A DNA stretch of 64,000 nucleotides from an uncultured Prevotella sp. (GCA_905211345.1 CAJMAO010000001.1:1-64000); one strand, 5' to 3'. Numbered from the stretch's first letter, positions 31,534 through 41,367 are shown. Program-made: numbers and translations. The notes: generated by a model from the sequence alone, not told the origin.

Positions 31534-34089
31534 TTAAATCCACCTTACGTAGCAGAAGTCCTGACGGTGAGGCAGGTTCTCATTCTTAGGATACATTCTT
31601 ATGCCTGTCTTGTAAGTACCGGCCTCCGAGGCTTCAATGATAGCTTCAAATGTATATAGGTTACCTTCATGGCCTACCATCTTGAATGGGAACACGTTGG
31701 ATATCCTTTCCTCGCCGTTCTTGTCTGTCGTAACAGACACGAACTCAAGACCTACCGCATCATTAAGCCCCTGTTCGTCGATAACGACTCTTATCTTGTA
31801 TTCTACTCCGGTCTCCATTCCTGTTGAAGGCATAGTTCCCTCTTTCGACACAATTGATATTGAATCCCAACGTTCAGCGACTGTTTCCTTCCACTGGGCA
31901 ATGTCTTTCGCAAGCCTGTTGTCGTTGGCTGCTAGCTTCTTAAAGCGTGCAGCCTCCTTAACGTAGAACTTACTATAATAATCGTCAAGCTGGCGTTTCA
32001 TCGTATAATGAGGAGCGATTGTTGCGATAGAGTTCTTGATTACCTTTATCCAGCCTTCGCTATACCCCTTCTCGTTCTTATTATAATACAGGGGGATAAT
32101 CTCATTTTCAAGCAAACCATATATCGTGGCGGCGTCCAACTGGTCTTGATAGCCTTGGTTCTTGTAAGTACGTTTCTCGGTCAAAGCCCAGCCTGCGCCT
32201 TCACGGTAGCCTTCAAGCCACCAGCCGTCAAGCACCGACAAGTTGACAACCCCGTTCATCTCAGCCTTCTCGCCTGACGTGCCTGAAGCCTCAAGAGGAC
32301 GTGTTGGAGTGTTCATCCAAATGTCAACGCCGGAAACGAGGCGGCGCGCAAGCTGCATGTCGTAGTCCTCGAGGAAGATAATCTTGCCAAGGAACTCGGG
32401 ACGCTGGCTTATCTCAAATATCTTCTTTATAAGCCCTTGACCCGCTCCGTCGGCAGGATGAGCCTTGCCTGCGAACAGGAACTGTACCGGATGCTCCGGG
32501 TCGTTGACAATCTTAGAAAGGCGTTCAAGATCGGTAAACAGCAGGTGCGCACGCTTATACGTTGCAAAACGGCGGCAGAAACCTATCATCAACGCATTGG
32601 GGTTGATTTTCTCGAGCAGTGACACTACACGCGCAGGGTCGCCTTGGTTCTTGAGCCATGTTTCACGGAACTTGTCACGTATATAATCTGTCAGTTTTTT
32701 CTTCAACGTCATTCGAGTATTCCAAATCACGTCGTCGGGCACATCATAAATGGCATGCCATATCTTTTCGTTACTCTGATCCGCCATGAACGATTTGTCG
32801 AAATACTGCGCGTAGAGCTTGCGCCATTCGGTAGCGGCCCATGTCGGGAAGTGCACACCGTTGGTGACATAGCCTACATGGTTCTCCTCGGGATAGTAAC
32901 CTTTCCAGATGCTTGAGAACATTTTCTGGCTGACCCATCCGTGCAGCTTGCTCACGCCGTTGACTTCCTGACAGGTATTGCACGCAAACGTTGACATGCA
33001 GAACTTCTCGCTGTGGTCGTCAGGGTTTGTGCGACCCATGCCGATGAACTCATCCCATGTGATGCCGAGTATGGAAGGATAACCTCCCATATACTTGCCA
33101 AAGAGACCTTCGTCGAAATAATCGTGACCGGCGGGAACCGGCGTATGCACCGTGTAGAGCGAAGACGCGCGCACAAGCTCAAGAGCTTGGTTGAACGTAA
33201 GCCCGCCCTGAACGTAGTCGCACAGGCGCTCAAGATTGCAGAGGGCGGCGTGCCCTTCGTTGCAATGGTATATGTCTTTCTTTATTCCGAGCTTCTTCAG
33301 CATGAGCATACCGCCGATACCGAGCAGGATTTCCTGTTTCAGGCGGTTCTCCCAGTCGCCACCGTAAAGTGAGTGTGTTATCGGCTTGTCAAAATCCGAA
33401 TTCATCTCATTGTCGGTATCGAGCAAGTACAGCTTGATACGGCCTACGTTGACGCGCCATACATAGGCGTGAACCTGATAGTTCATATAAGGAACGTCTA
33501 CGACAAGGGGGTTACCCTCAGCGTCGAGTTGCCGCTCGATAGGCAGCGAATTAAAGTTTTGAGCCTCATAGTTGGCTATCTGCTGGCCGTCCATGCTGAG
33601 CGACTGCTTGAAATATCCGTAACGGTAAAGGAAACCTACACCGCACATGTCTACGTTACTGTCTGACGCTTCCTTGAGATAGTCGCCGGCCAACATGCCC
33701 AGACCGCCTGAATATATCTTCAGCACTTGGTTGATACCATACTCCATACTGAAATAAGCCACCGACGGGCGCTTCTTGTCAGGCTTTACGTCCATGTATT
33801 TGCGGAACTGCGAATACACGTCTTTCACCTGTTTCATTATTGCCTTGTCACGCACGATTTCTTCCTTGCGGTCGTAGCTGAGACGCTCAAGCAGCAGCAC
33901 CGGACTGTGGCCCACTTCCTCGTAAAGTTTTTCGTCGAGGCTGCGCCACAAGTCTCTTGCCTCGTAATTCCAAGCCCACCACATATTGTGAGCAAGCTCG
34001 TCCAAGCATTTCAGCTGCTCGGGCAGCCTTGATTTCACTGTCAGCTCCTTCCACTGGGGAGCGTTTACATAATCAGCTTTAATCTTCAT
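31534..34089 (-). CDS. glgP: Alpha-glucan (glycogen) phosphorylase, DUF3417-type
   Basis: An 851-residue GT35 phosphorylase that releases glucose 1-phosphate from glycogen. The N-terminal region (about 20-110) fits the DUF3417 form ([20 protein letters not shown]). The PLP-binding region contains [17 protein letters not shown]. The C-terminal 100 residues ([13 protein letters not shown] to DFCYVRWI) are an extra beta-rich part often seen in this bacterial type. It lies 124 bp downstream of the glycogen synthase gene, so synthesis and breakdown are co-located. Typical for Bacteroidales. Confidence 0.93.
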   Translation of the reverse strand: MKIKADYVNAPQWKELTVKSRLPEQLKCLDELAHNMWWAWNYEARDLWRSLDEKLYEEVGHSPVLLLERLSYDRKEEIVRDKAIMKQVKDVYSQFRKYMDVKPDKKRPSVAYFSMEYGINQVLKIYSGGLGMLAGDYLKEASDSNVDMCGVGFLYRYGYFKQSLSMDGQQIANYEAQNFNSLPIERQLDAEGNPLVVDVPYMNYQVHAYVWRVNVGRIKLYLLDTDNEMNSDFDKPITHSLYGGDWENRLKQEILLGIGGMLMLKKLGIKKDIYHCNEGHAALCNLERLCDYVQGGLTFNQALELVRASSLYTVHTPVPAGHDYFDEGLFGKYMGGYPSILGITWDEFIGMGRTNPDDHSEKFCMSTFACNTCQEVNGVSKLHGWVSQKMFSSIWKGYYPEENHVGYVTNGVHFPTWAATEWRKLYAQYFDKSFMADQSNEKIWHAIYDVPDDVIWNTRMTLKKKLTDYIRDKFRETWLKNQGDPARVVSLLEKINPNALMIGFCRRFATYKRAHLLFTDLERLSKIVNDPEHPVQFLFAGKAHPADGAGQGLIKKIFEISQRPEFLGKIIFLEDYDMQLARRLVSGVDIWMNTPTRPLEASGTSGEKAEMNGVVNLSVLDGWWLEGYREGAGWALTEKRTYKNQGYQDQLDAATIYGLLENEIIPLYYNKNEKGYSEGWIKVIKNSIATIAPHYTMKRQLDDYYSKFYVKEAARFKKLAANDNRLAKDIAQWKETVAERWDSISIVSKEGTMPSTGMETGVEYKIRVVIDEQGLNDAVGLEFVSVTTDKNGEERISNVFPFKMVGHEGNLYTFEAIIEASEAGTYKTGIRMYPKNENLPHRQDFCYVRWI

Positions 34090-34132
34090 AATTTATTTTA
34101 AGTTCAAATAATACACTTATTTTTAATTAAAA

Positions 34133-34211
34133 ATTAAGAGTTAAGAACCAAGAAACATGCGTTTGCCTGTTTTATCCGCAAGATCGCTTTTCTTGATTCT
34201 TAACTCTTAAT
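34133..34211. repeat. 23-bp inverted repeat between glgA and glgP
   Basis: The arms 34133-34155 and 34189-34211 are complementary at 22 of 23 positions (ATTAAGAGTTAAGAA on the left). Both genes point left, so it may lower glgP transcription or stabilise the upstream message. It is of the TTAAGAGTTAAG type common in Bacteroidales intergenic regions. Confidence 0.6.
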
Positions 34212-34213
34212 CC

Positions 34214-35872
34214 TTAACTTTTCCGTTCTTCCGCCTTTCTCAGCGCAAAGTCATAGGCTTCATAATAATACTTGACGAAGTTGCTCCACAGCGCCTTTTT
34301 CGACAGCCTGTCGGCATTCTCGCGCGAGCGTTTCACTTCCGTCGGCGTAAAGTTGGAGTATTCAGCCACTGTATCCTTTATCTTATCGGCCACCTCCGAA
34401 TAGTTATAATCAGTGCGGTGTATCACCTTCACGCCGTCTTTAATCTCGCCGTAACGGCCTATCACCGAGTTGGCCCACAAGCCGAAGCCGGCCAAGTCAG
34501 ACGTTATGCACGGCACCCTGAAAGCAACCGCTTCGAGCGGGGTGTACCCCCACGGCTCGTAATACGAAGGATATATGCACAGGTCGTTGCCCAACACGAG
34601 GTCATAATATTTCATGTTAAACACGCCGTCGTTGCCGTTAAGGTAGCAAGGCAGGAATATCAGCTTCACGTTGTCATCCTTGCGGTTCTGCATGTCGAGA
34701 TATTTCAGCATGTCGAGCACGTTGTCATGGCTCATGTTATGCAGCCAGTGAGTCAGCATGGGCACGTGCAGCGGCGTATCGCAACGCTTCCCTGCTTTCA
34801 GGCGGTCAACCAAATCCTGCCGTGGCTCACCCACCCATCCGGGCACGTCGATAAACGCCAGCACCTTCTTCTTCAGGCGGTTGTCGCGCAAAAGGCGGTT
34901 CATGGCCTCGATATACACGTCTACCCCCTTGTTCCTGAACTCGTAACGCCCGCTCGTAGACACCACAAGCGTGTCGCTGTCGGCGAAATCCACACCAAGC
35001 AAAGCGTTGGCCACCTCGAACATACGCTTTCGCGCGAGATGGCGCTTGCGGGTGAACTGCGCGCCCTTTGGCACAAAGTCGTTCTCGAAACCGTTAGGCA
35101 ACACGAAATCCACGGGCTTGTCCAGCAACTCCTTACATTCATTGGCTGTTATCTCGCTGACCGTAGTGAAACAGTCAACATACTTTGCCGTCTGCTTCTC
35201 TACGGAGTGCTTGCTCTGCATGTTCAGCTCTACCGCCATCTGGTCGCCGTTGTAAGCGAACAGATAGTCGTACAAAGGCTTGTTGTTGCCGGCAATGCTG
35301 CGCCCTATGCTCGTGGCGTGCGTGGTGAACAGCGTAGCCGCCTCAGGCAGCTTCGCGTTGACGTAAAGCAACCCGAGGCCCGTCATCCACTCGTTGCCGT
35401 GGTATATAACCTTCTTCGACGCGTCAAGATAAAAACGATAAAAGCTCTCTACCACCTTGGCCGCGCCCAGCGAGAACATTGACGCCTCGTCGTAGTCGCC
35501 GTAAGCATGCAGGCTGTCAACGCCGTAATGCTCCCACAGCCAAGCGTACACATCGTTCTTTTCCTCGTAATAACGGTTAAAGTCAACCAATACCGCCACA
35601 GGCTCGCCCGGCACCTGCCAGCGGCCTACGCGCAGCCCAAGGCCCTCGGCCGCGGCCTGCGCCTTCCACTCCTTGAATAGTGTGTGGTCTTCTTTGAAAT
35701 ACAAGTCATTGGCCTCTGCCAAATCAGGGCCTATGAATATTATTCTATCATTTAAAACGTCCTGCAATGTCTTTGCCCGTGTTGAAAGGACCGTATATAT
35801 GCCTCCAACCTTATTGCAGACTTCCCAACTCGACTCAAACACATAGTCGGGAAACAATAATCCTGTTGCCAT
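34214..35872 (-). CDS. Glycogen synthase (eukaryotic-type/GT3-like)
   Basis: A 552-residue GT-B glucosyltransferase that extends alpha-1,4-glucan chains. It begins near LFPDYVFESSWEVCNKVGGIY, with the K-x-GG nucleotide-binding start motif; HGNEWMTGLGLLY and TTHATSIGR follow, and the C-terminal domain has YPSYYEPWGYTPLEAVAF, with the E-x7-E pattern. Its size and the SWEV/HATxxGR motifs resemble the Gys1-type synthases rather than GlgA, so I give no symbol. It is the first gene of the glycogen pair with glgP. A leftward -7 element lies 32 bp upstream. Confidence 0.9.
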   Translation of the reverse strand: MATGLLFPDYVFESSWEVCNKVGGIYTVLSTRAKTLQDVLNDRIIFIGPDLAEANDLYFKEDHTLFKEWKAQAAAEGLGLRVGRWQVPGEPVAVLVDFNRYYEEKNDVYAWLWEHYGVDSLHAYGDYDEASMFSLGAAKVVESFYRFYLDASKKVIYHGNEWMTGLGLLYVNAKLPEAATLFTTHATSIGRSIAGNNKPLYDYLFAYNGDQMAVELNMQSKHSVEKQTAKYVDCFTTVSEITANECKELLDKPVDFVLPNGFENDFVPKGAQFTRKRHLARKRMFEVANALLGVDFADSDTLVVSTSGRYEFRNKGVDVYIEAMNRLLRDNRLKKKVLAFIDVPGWVGEPRQDLVDRLKAGKRCDTPLHVPMLTHWLHNMSHDNVLDMLKYLDMQNRKDDNVKLIFLPCYLNGNDGVFNMKYYDLVLGNDLCIYPSYYEPWGYTPLEAVAFRVPCITSDLAGFGLWANSVIGRYGEIKDGVKVIHRTDYNYSEVADKIKDTVAEYSNFTPTEVKRSRENADRLSKKALWSNFVKYYYEAYDFALRKAEERKS

Positions 35873-35903
35873 CAGTTCCTAAATAGATACTAAAAAAACG
35901 GTG

Positions 35904-35911
35904 CAAAGATA
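35904..35911 (-). promoter_or_regulatory. -7 promoter element of the glycogen genes
   Basis: Minus-strand TATCTTTG, 32 bp before the synthase start. The -33 element is poorly matched. Confidence 0.5.
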
Positions 35912-36467
35912 AAGAATTTTCATACAAAAACACCCCTTAAACCGCATAAAAATTCATAAACGCACGCATTTCTTGACATAAACAAAGAGACTGAAGTTCA
36001 CACCGTTGCGCCACGATTGAAAGCCAAACAGAGCGTATCGTTCGCAAAATGTCAATTCAAGAATGTCCGCCGAAAATACAAAACCGAAAAAACGTATCGC
36101 CGACAGGCTGTCCGTTTCTTCTCTATTATTGGTCAATATCACCATACGTCCATACCGGCGAAACGGTAAAAAGCGGTTTTTCACTGTCATTTATGCCATG
36201 GAAAGCATGCTGGAAGACCGTCAATGACACTCTCAAACACGGCCTTTTACACCGCAAAAGGCCACATTCCGCATAAAAAGCGGCACCCGATGCCGCACAA
36301 ATAACCCATTACCCGTAATAACATTCACGCCAACAAGCACTTACGTATGCACACGATTTTCAAGCATATTTCACGCAACCATGCTAAAAATTCCGGCCGG
36401 CGGCCTTCTCGCGGCACCAAGCAAAATCAATGTGTAAGCGCACAGGCCGTTATCACGGCAAAATGCC
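35912..36467. other. Gene-free stretch with dispersed repeat traces
   Basis: No supported gene. It contains CGGCCTTTTACACCGCAAAAGGCC (36237-36260, an inverted repeat in itself) and CAAGCACTTACGTA near 36335. Both have counterparts in the intergenic stretch at 20460-20640. Confidence 0.45.
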
Positions 36468-36582
36468 ACAAAGCCGATTGCGGCATACAAGCGTTGTGCG
36501 GATTTGTAGTCCGACGGAACAAGACGAAACCGGCCATTGTGCAATAAACATTAAAAATTGACATCAAACATAATTTTTTGCC
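36468..36582 (+). repeat. 115-bp direct repeat, left copy
   Basis: Identical over 115 bp to 37392-37506. It includes a REP-like unit (GCGGATTTGTAGTCCGAC) and an AT-rich tail ending TAATTTTTTGCC. Confidence 0.9.
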
Positions 36583-36585
36583 ACC

Positions 36586-36637
36586 GTTGTGTCGGATTTG
36601 AAATCCGACACAACATAGGCGCGGATTTGTAATCCGC
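36586..36637. repeat. REP palindromes upstream of the transposase
   Basis: A perfect 14-bp inverted repeat GTTGTGTCGGATTT / AAATCCGACACAAC (36586-36614), then GCGGATT-TGT-AATCCGC (36621-36637). All share the core CGGATTTGnAATCCG. Confidence 0.85.
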
Positions 36638-36710
36638 ACAAAATATCGTATAAATACTGCCATATATACAAAAAACATATTACCTTTGATTACACAATAA
36701 CAATAACAAA

Positions 36711-37259
36711 ATGAATTCAACTACATTCATAACAGGCGAGATGTATTTTATAACAACCACTGTTGTTGATTGGATTGACATCTTCACCCGTCCCAAATAC
36801 AAACAAATGATAATTCAATCATTAGCCTATTGCCAACAACAAAAGGGGCTACAAATATATGCATGGGTACTCATGAGCAACCACCTACACGCCATTGTCA
36901 GCACAAAAAACGAACACCCTGTGGCCGACATCATGCGTGATTTCAAAAAATTCACAAGCAAACAAATACTTAACGAACTGAAAAACGACACACAAGAAAG
37001 CCGACGCGAATGGATGCTCAACCGATTTCATTTTGCAGGAAACAACGACAAGAAAATAAAAATATTCCGCTTATGGCAAAACGGATACTACCCTGAAATT
37101 ATCAATTCATATAAATTCTTCAAACAAAAATTAGATTACATACACAACAACCCAGTGCGACAAGAAATCGTGTCACGTCCTGAAGAATATCTTTACAGTT
37201 CGGCTGTTGATTATACCGGAGATAAAGGACTGCTTGATATAGATATATTACGGATGTAA
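36711..37259 (+). CDS. REP-associated tyrosine transposase (RAYT)
   Basis: A 182-residue single-strand transposase of the Y1/IS200-like HUH class. The metal-binding pair is in VLMSNHLHAIVS (about residue 60), and the catalytic Tyr is expected in KLDYIHNNPVRQEIV (near residue 143), followed by YLYSSAVDY. RAYTs are domesticated relatives of IS200/IS605 transposases linked to the spread of REP palindromes, and the gene is indeed set between several such palindromes. A -7 element TACCTTTG stands at 36681-36688. It has no passenger genes. It appears complete and possibly active. Confidence 0.9.
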   Translation: MNSTTFITGEMYFITTTVVDWIDIFTRPKYKQMIIQSLAYCQQQKGLQIYAWVLMSNHLHAIVSTKNEHPVADIMRDFKKFTSKQILNELKNDTQESRREWMLNRFHFAGNNDKKIKIFRLWQNGYYPEIINSYKFFKQKLDYIHNNPVRQEIVSRPEEYLYSSAVDYTGDKGLLDIDILRM

Positions 37260-37305
37260 ATCTCGTAGCGTATTGCCGACCGTTTTAATATACGACACAA
37301 CCTAG

Positions 37306-37390
37306 GCGCAAAATTGCAATCTGCACCAAATGGCTGGCGGAGCGGATTGCAAATCCGCAATTACATTCCGTCGGATTGCAAATCCAACGG
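37306..37390. repeat. REP palindromes downstream of the transposase
   Basis: A degenerate unit at 37306-37326, GCGGATT-GCA-AATCCGC at 37342-37358, and CCGTCGGATT / AATCCAACGG at 37368-37390. The flank GACACAACCTAGGCGC before the first is nearly the same as GACACAACATAGGCGC before the last upstream unit. Confidence 0.8.
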
Positions 37391-37391
37391 A

Positions 37392-37506
37392 ACAAAGCCG
37401 ATTGCGGCATACAAGCGTTGTGCGGATTTGTAGTCCGACGGAACAAGACGAAACCGGCCATTGTGCAATAAACATTAAAAATTGACATCAAACATAATTT
37501 TTTGCC
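37392..37506 (+). repeat. 115-bp direct repeat, right copy
   Basis: Identical to 36468-36582. The two copies define a 924-bp unit containing the RAYT gene and the REP clusters. Confidence 0.9.
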
Positions 37507-37538
37507 CCTAGAATCATTGTTCTTTGAAACTTTTACCG

Positions 37539-37546
37539 TAAATTTG
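37539..37546 (+). promoter_or_regulatory. -7 promoter element of the pectate lyase operon
   Basis: TAAATTTG, 45 bp before the 126-residue gene. ATTG at 37516 is a weak -33 partner at 19 bp. Confidence 0.5.
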
Positions 37547-37590
37547 CACGGTTGAATAAACTACACAATCTATTTAAAACAAAAGTAATC

Positions 37591-37971
37591 ATGAAAAGAA
37601 AGGCTTTATGTGCCTTCCTGTTAGCAGGGCTTTCAGGAAGCGTTGCCTTTGCGGACACGGAACAGACTGTGTACGTAAACGGCGGCAATCCATTCAGCAA
37701 TTTCGTCACAGAGCTGACATTCAGCGGCAACGACGTCAGAATGACACTCGACGACCAGACAACGCAGACGTTCAGCATGGTTGACGACGAAATCTCTATC
37801 GAACTGACCTACAACGATGACACACCGACGGGCATCACCGAGGTTGAGACGGCGGACGAGGTACGCGACAACCGAGTTTACACCATCAGCGGACAATACG
37901 TAGGCACGTCGCTCGACAACCTGCAGAAAGGCATTTACATCGTTAACGGAAAGAAAGTAATCAAAAAGTAA
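37591..37971 (+). CDS. Small secreted protein with T9SS-like tail
   Basis: A 126-residue protein with a clear signal peptide (MKRKALCAFLLAGLSGSVAFA) and a short beta-rich body. The end, RVYTISGQYVG then GIYIVNGKKVIKK, resembles the C-terminal sorting domains of type IX secretion cargo in Bacteroidota. The body is too short for an enzyme. It starts 9 bp upstream of the pectate lyase gene and is probably co-transcribed, so it may help in pectin use at the surface. The start ATG fits the signal peptide; the frame runs further to a TTG. Confidence 0.7.
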   Translation: MKRKALCAFLLAGLSGSVAFADTEQTVYVNGGNPFSNFVTELTFSGNDVRMTLDDQTTQTFSMVDDEISIELTYNDDTPTGITEVETADEVRDNRVYTISGQYVGTSLDNLQKGIYIVNGKKVIKK

Positions 37972-37980
37972 ACACGCGCC

Positions 37981-40815
37981 ATGAAAAAGATTAACACCTT
38001 ATTATATACGTTGCTCGCAGCCGTTATGACGCTGGCGGCAACAGGCGCAAACGCGCAAAGCTGGAACTTCACAAGTTCGTCGAGCGACGAGGCAAACCTC
38101 AAGGCCGACGCAGCCAACTGGACGTATGATGCCAAAAACGCACGTTACAGCAACGTCAACCCCATCAACGGCCCGCTGACCGCCAACGGACAGACGCTGG
38201 CATTCGCCGACGGACTGACATTCAACATAACGTCGGCCGACGGACTGCGCATAGACATCGACAAGCGAATAAGTCTGAACAATGCCAACGGCACGATAAC
38301 CATACCCGGCCTGACGGCAGGACAAGTGGTGACGGTCGTGGCTACCAGCAGTAACAATACCGCAGGCAAAGGTGAGCGCAGCATAACGGCAACCAACCTG
38401 ACCGGCACGACAAACTTCGGCGACAAGCTGCTCGGCGACGAGAACCATACATATACGGGAACCGTTGAAAACGACGGCGACGTGGTGATAACCAACCCCG
38501 ACGGCGGTTTCTACTTCTTCAGCATCAAGGTGCAGGGACAGGGTGAAGTTACCCCCCCTACTCCCGATTACAACGATGTTGCGCTTAACACGGCGAAAAA
38601 CCAGATGCGACTGACGCTCGGCAGCGAAATCAAGTATTACAACACCGACGACGTGAAAGTGGCCTTCGACCGCACGGCAGGCACAGTTACCGTAACGCCC
38701 AACGCCGGCACATGGCAGGACGTTTACACCAAGACCGTCAGCAAGATTGACTTCGCAGCGGCAACAGAAGACACCCCGAGCGGAGACGTAACCGAGGGTG
38801 AAGTCAAGATAACCGCTTACGACGGATGGAACGAGGCTGCATACGTTGAATGGGAACTGCTTGACGGTGCTTCATCGTATGCCGTTTATGCAAAAGGCGG
38901 CTCAATAGGCAGCGAATACAAGAAAATCGACTATCAGCTCGTGCGCAATTACGGCAGCTACGGCCGTGCCGACGTGCTCGGTCTCAGCGCAGGCACATAC
39001 TCAATAAAGGTTGTGCCCGTAATCAACGATGCCGAAGACGATAGCAAGGCAAGCTCTGTTGACAATATCGAAGTAATCGGCCACGACCGCATAGGCTTTG
39101 CCTTCGCTAACGACAAAGCTCCCGGAGCATACAATATGGACGGGACGCTGAAGAGCAACGCTGTGGTAATCTATATTACCAACAGCAACAAGGACAATGT
39201 AAGCCTTGACATCGTAACAAGCAGCAAAGGCTCAACAACAAAAAGCACAGGTTTCCAAACCATTCTTAACAGTATAAAGAAAGGTTACGACAACAGAGTC
39301 TTTGTATTCCGCCTTATAGGAAATGTTGACGTTCCTGGTGATGCAGACAAAGGCGACATCTGTGTAGATATGGGTGGTAAAACGACATGCCCCGGCATAA
39401 CAATTGAAGGCGTTGGTAAAGATGCTGTAGCTAACGGCTGGGGCATACGTGTGAAAAATGCGACTTCTGTTGAGATACGCAACCTTGCGTTTATGAACTG
39501 CCACAGCGATGAAGGCGACAATATCGGTTTGCAACAGGGGAATAACTATGTATGGGTACACCATTGCGACATGTTCTACGGTGATGCCGGCAGCGACGCT
39601 GACCAGGTAAAAGGCGACGGAGCATTGGACTGCAAGAAGTCAAACTACGTAACATTCTCATACAACCGTTTTTGGGACAGCGGCAAGGCTTGCTTGCTTG
39701 GTCTGAGCGGAGAGAACGACAAAATGTATGTAACATATCACCACAACTGGTTTGACCACTCTGACAGCCGCCACCCGAGAATAAGGTCGTATTCAGTACA
39801 CGTCTATAATAACTATTTTGACGGCTGTGCAAAATACGGAGTTGGTGCTTGCGAGGCTTCAAGCGTTTTCGTTGAGAACAACTATTTCCGTGGCACAAAC
39901 AGACCGATGATGATTTCAATGCAAGGCACAGACATTGCCAGTGGCGATGGCACATTCTCAAGCGAAGACGGCGGTATGATAAAATCTTACGGCAACGCTT
40001 TCGCCGATAAAACAAGCAACTTCAAATATGTAACTTATCAGGAAGACAACGTAGAGTTTGATGCCTACGAAGCAACATCACGCGACGAGCAAGTGCCAAG
40101 CAGTGTGAAAACAAAACAAGGCGGCACAAGCTACAATAACTTCGACACTGACCCCAGCATCATGTATGAATATACGCCTGACGAAGCAAACGAAGTTGTA
40201 GCTGTGGTTACAGGCAAGTATGGCGCAGGCCGCTTGCAGCACGGCGACTTCCAGTGGTCGTTCGACAACGCCACAGAAGACCACAACTATGATGTGATAC
40301 CCGAATTGAAGTCTGCTGTAACCAACTATAAGACTACGCTCAAAGGTATCTTCGACGGCGAGAACGACGAGACTGAAACTACCGAACCCGGCGGTGGTGA
40401 AGGCGGCGAACAAGGCGGCACTGAACCCGGCGGCGATGAAGGTGGCGAGCAAGGCGGTGGCGACACTCCTGTTATCGAAGGCACTGTAACTTGCAGCTTT
40501 AGCAAGGACGGGCCGTCAAGCAATGTGTTCTCGATTGTAGGCAATTATTCAGACAGTAAAGGTTCGATGACCATTAACGGCACAACATACACATGGTGCC
40601 TGAAAATGGAATCAGCAACAAGCATCACCTTCACTATCGACAAGCCTATGACGCTTAACCTCTATCTTGACGGCAAATGCACAGCCAAGATCGACGGCGA
40701 GAAAAACACCGGCAGCAACGGAGTAATAAGCGTACAACTTGCGGCAGGCTCACATGAGATAACAAAGCAAGACTCTTGCAACCTGTTCCTGATTGAGCTT
40801 GTGCCCATTGAATAA
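37981..40815 (+). CDS. Secreted multidomain pectate lyase (PL1)
   Basis: A 944-residue secreted protein: signal peptide (1-25), an N-terminal beta-sandwich (about 27-185), an Fn3-like domain (about 265-370), a PL1 right-handed beta-helix (about 375-720) and, after a Gly/Glu linker, a C-terminal beta-sandwich (about 840-944). The lyase core shows VWVHHCDMFYG, DADQVKGDGALDCKKS and YHHNWFDHSDSRHPRIR with the catalytic Arg. It cleaves polygalacturonate by beta-elimination. The linker arises from two 39-bp tandem units near 40384-40462. The outer domains probably bind carbohydrate. It lacks the T9SS-like tail that its small upstream neighbour has. Confidence 0.88.
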   Translation: MKKINTLLYTLLAAVMTLAATGANAQSWNFTSSSSDEANLKADAANWTYDAKNARYSNVNPINGPLTANGQTLAFADGLTFNITSADGLRIDIDKRISLNNANGTITIPGLTAGQVVTVVATSSNNTAGKGERSITATNLTGTTNFGDKLLGDENHTYTGTVENDGDVVITNPDGGFYFFSIKVQGQGEVTPPTPDYNDVALNTAKNQMRLTLGSEIKYYNTDDVKVAFDRTAGTVTVTPNAGTWQDVYTKTVSKIDFAAATEDTPSGDVTEGEVKITAYDGWNEAAYVEWELLDGASSYAVYAKGGSIGSEYKKIDYQLVRNYGSYGRADVLGLSAGTYSIKVVPVINDAEDDSKASSVDNIEVIGHDRIGFAFANDKAPGAYNMDGTLKSNAVVIYITNSNKDNVSLDIVTSSKGSTTKSTGFQTILNSIKKGYDNRVFVFRLIGNVDVPGDADKGDICVDMGGKTTCPGITIEGVGKDAVANGWGIRVKNATSVEIRNLAFMNCHSDEGDNIGLQQGNNYVWVHHCDMFYGDAGSDADQVKGDGALDCKKSNYVTFSYNRFWDSGKACLLGLSGENDKMYVTYHHNWFDHSDSRHPRIRSYSVHVYNNYFDGCAKYGVGACEASSVFVENNYFRGTNRPMMISMQGTDIASGDGTFSSEDGGMIKSYGNAFADKTSNFKYVTYQEDNVEFDAYEATSRDEQVPSSVKTKQGGTSYNNFDTDPSIMYEYTPDEANEVVAVVTGKYGAGRLQHGDFQWSFDNATEDHNYDVIPELKSAVTNYKTTLKGIFDGENDETETTEPGGGEGGEQGGTEPGGDEGGEQGGGDTPVIEGTVTCSFSKDGPSSNVFSIVGNYSDSKGSMTINGTTYTWCLKMESATSITFTIDKPMTLNLYLDGKCTAKIDGEKNTGSNGVISVQLAAGSHEITKQDSCNLFLIELVPIE

Positions 40816-40837
40816 ACCTGACACTCAATAATAATAT

Positions 40838-40867
40838 AAGCGGCGCGTATTGATACGCGCCGCTTTT
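40838..40867 (+). terminator. Terminator of the pectate lyase operon
   Basis: A perfect 13-bp stem AAGCGGCGCGTAT / ATACGCGCCGCTT, loop TG, then TTTT. Confidence 0.85.
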
Positions 40868-41021
40868 GGTATGGTAACTTAAACAATATAAGTAAAAAAC
40901 ATTTCATATAAAAAGTTCTTTTTGAACTCAAATCTAAGGTAACTGCGTGATTCATAGAGCCTTTTACACTTCAAATTAGCAAAAAAAGGAAAATATATTT
41001 CCGTTTCACGGCAAAAACCAC

Positions 41022-41029
41022 TATATTTG
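41022..41029 (+). promoter_or_regulatory. -7 promoter element of the HU gene
   Basis: TATATTTG, with TTTC at 40998-41001 at 20 bp as the probable -33 element. Confidence 0.55.
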
Positions 41030-41085
41030 CAAGCTCAAAAGTGAGAAGCTGTAAAGAAAGAACTGTAATTACACAATAATATAAT

Positions 41086-41367
41086 ATGACTAAAGCAGAT
41101 ATTATCGAGGACATAGTAATGTCGACGGGCATTGCGAAGAAAGACGTCTCGGCCACGGTGGAGGCGTTTATGGCCATTATCAAAGACAGCCTGCTCGAAA
41201 AAAGGGAGAACGTGTACCTACGCGGCTTCGGCAGCTTCGTTGTGAAACACAGGGCGAAGAAAACGGCCCGCAACATCTCTAAGAACACAACTATCGAGAT
41301 AGCAGCACACGACTTTCCGAGTTTCAAGCCGGCAAAGAGCTTTGTGGCCAAGATGAAGGGCGAATAA
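41086..41367 (+). CDS. HU/IHF-family DNA-binding protein
   Basis: A 93-residue nucleoid protein that bends or wraps DNA as a dimer. The fold order is right: two N-terminal helices (MTKADIIEDIV, KKDVSATVEAFMAIIKDSL), then the beta-arm region with VYLRGFGSFVVKHR and a C-terminal FPSFKPAKSFVAKM. The usual arm tip RNPxT is replaced by RNISKNTT, so DNA contact may differ from typical HU. It is followed by the mS38-like peptide gene after 48 bp and RNase G, an order common in Bacteroidota. Confidence 0.92.
   Translation: MTKADIIEDIVMSTGIAKKDVSATVEAFMAIIKDSLLEKRENVYLRGFGSFVVKHRAKKTARNISKNTTIEIAAHDFPSFKPAKSFVAKMKGE

Noticed and set aside
34418..35482. 354-codon open frame antisense to the glycogen synthase gene
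   Set aside because: His/Val-rich low-complexity composition, no domain, and complete overlap with a gene that has clear motifs.
36049..36547. Short open frames in the intergenic stretch before the RAYT gene
   Set aside because: They run through repeat sequence and REP units and lack ribosome sites or family features.
40384..40462. 39-bp tandem repeat as an intergenic repeat element
   Set aside because: It is in frame within the pectate lyase and encodes a Gly/Glu linker.
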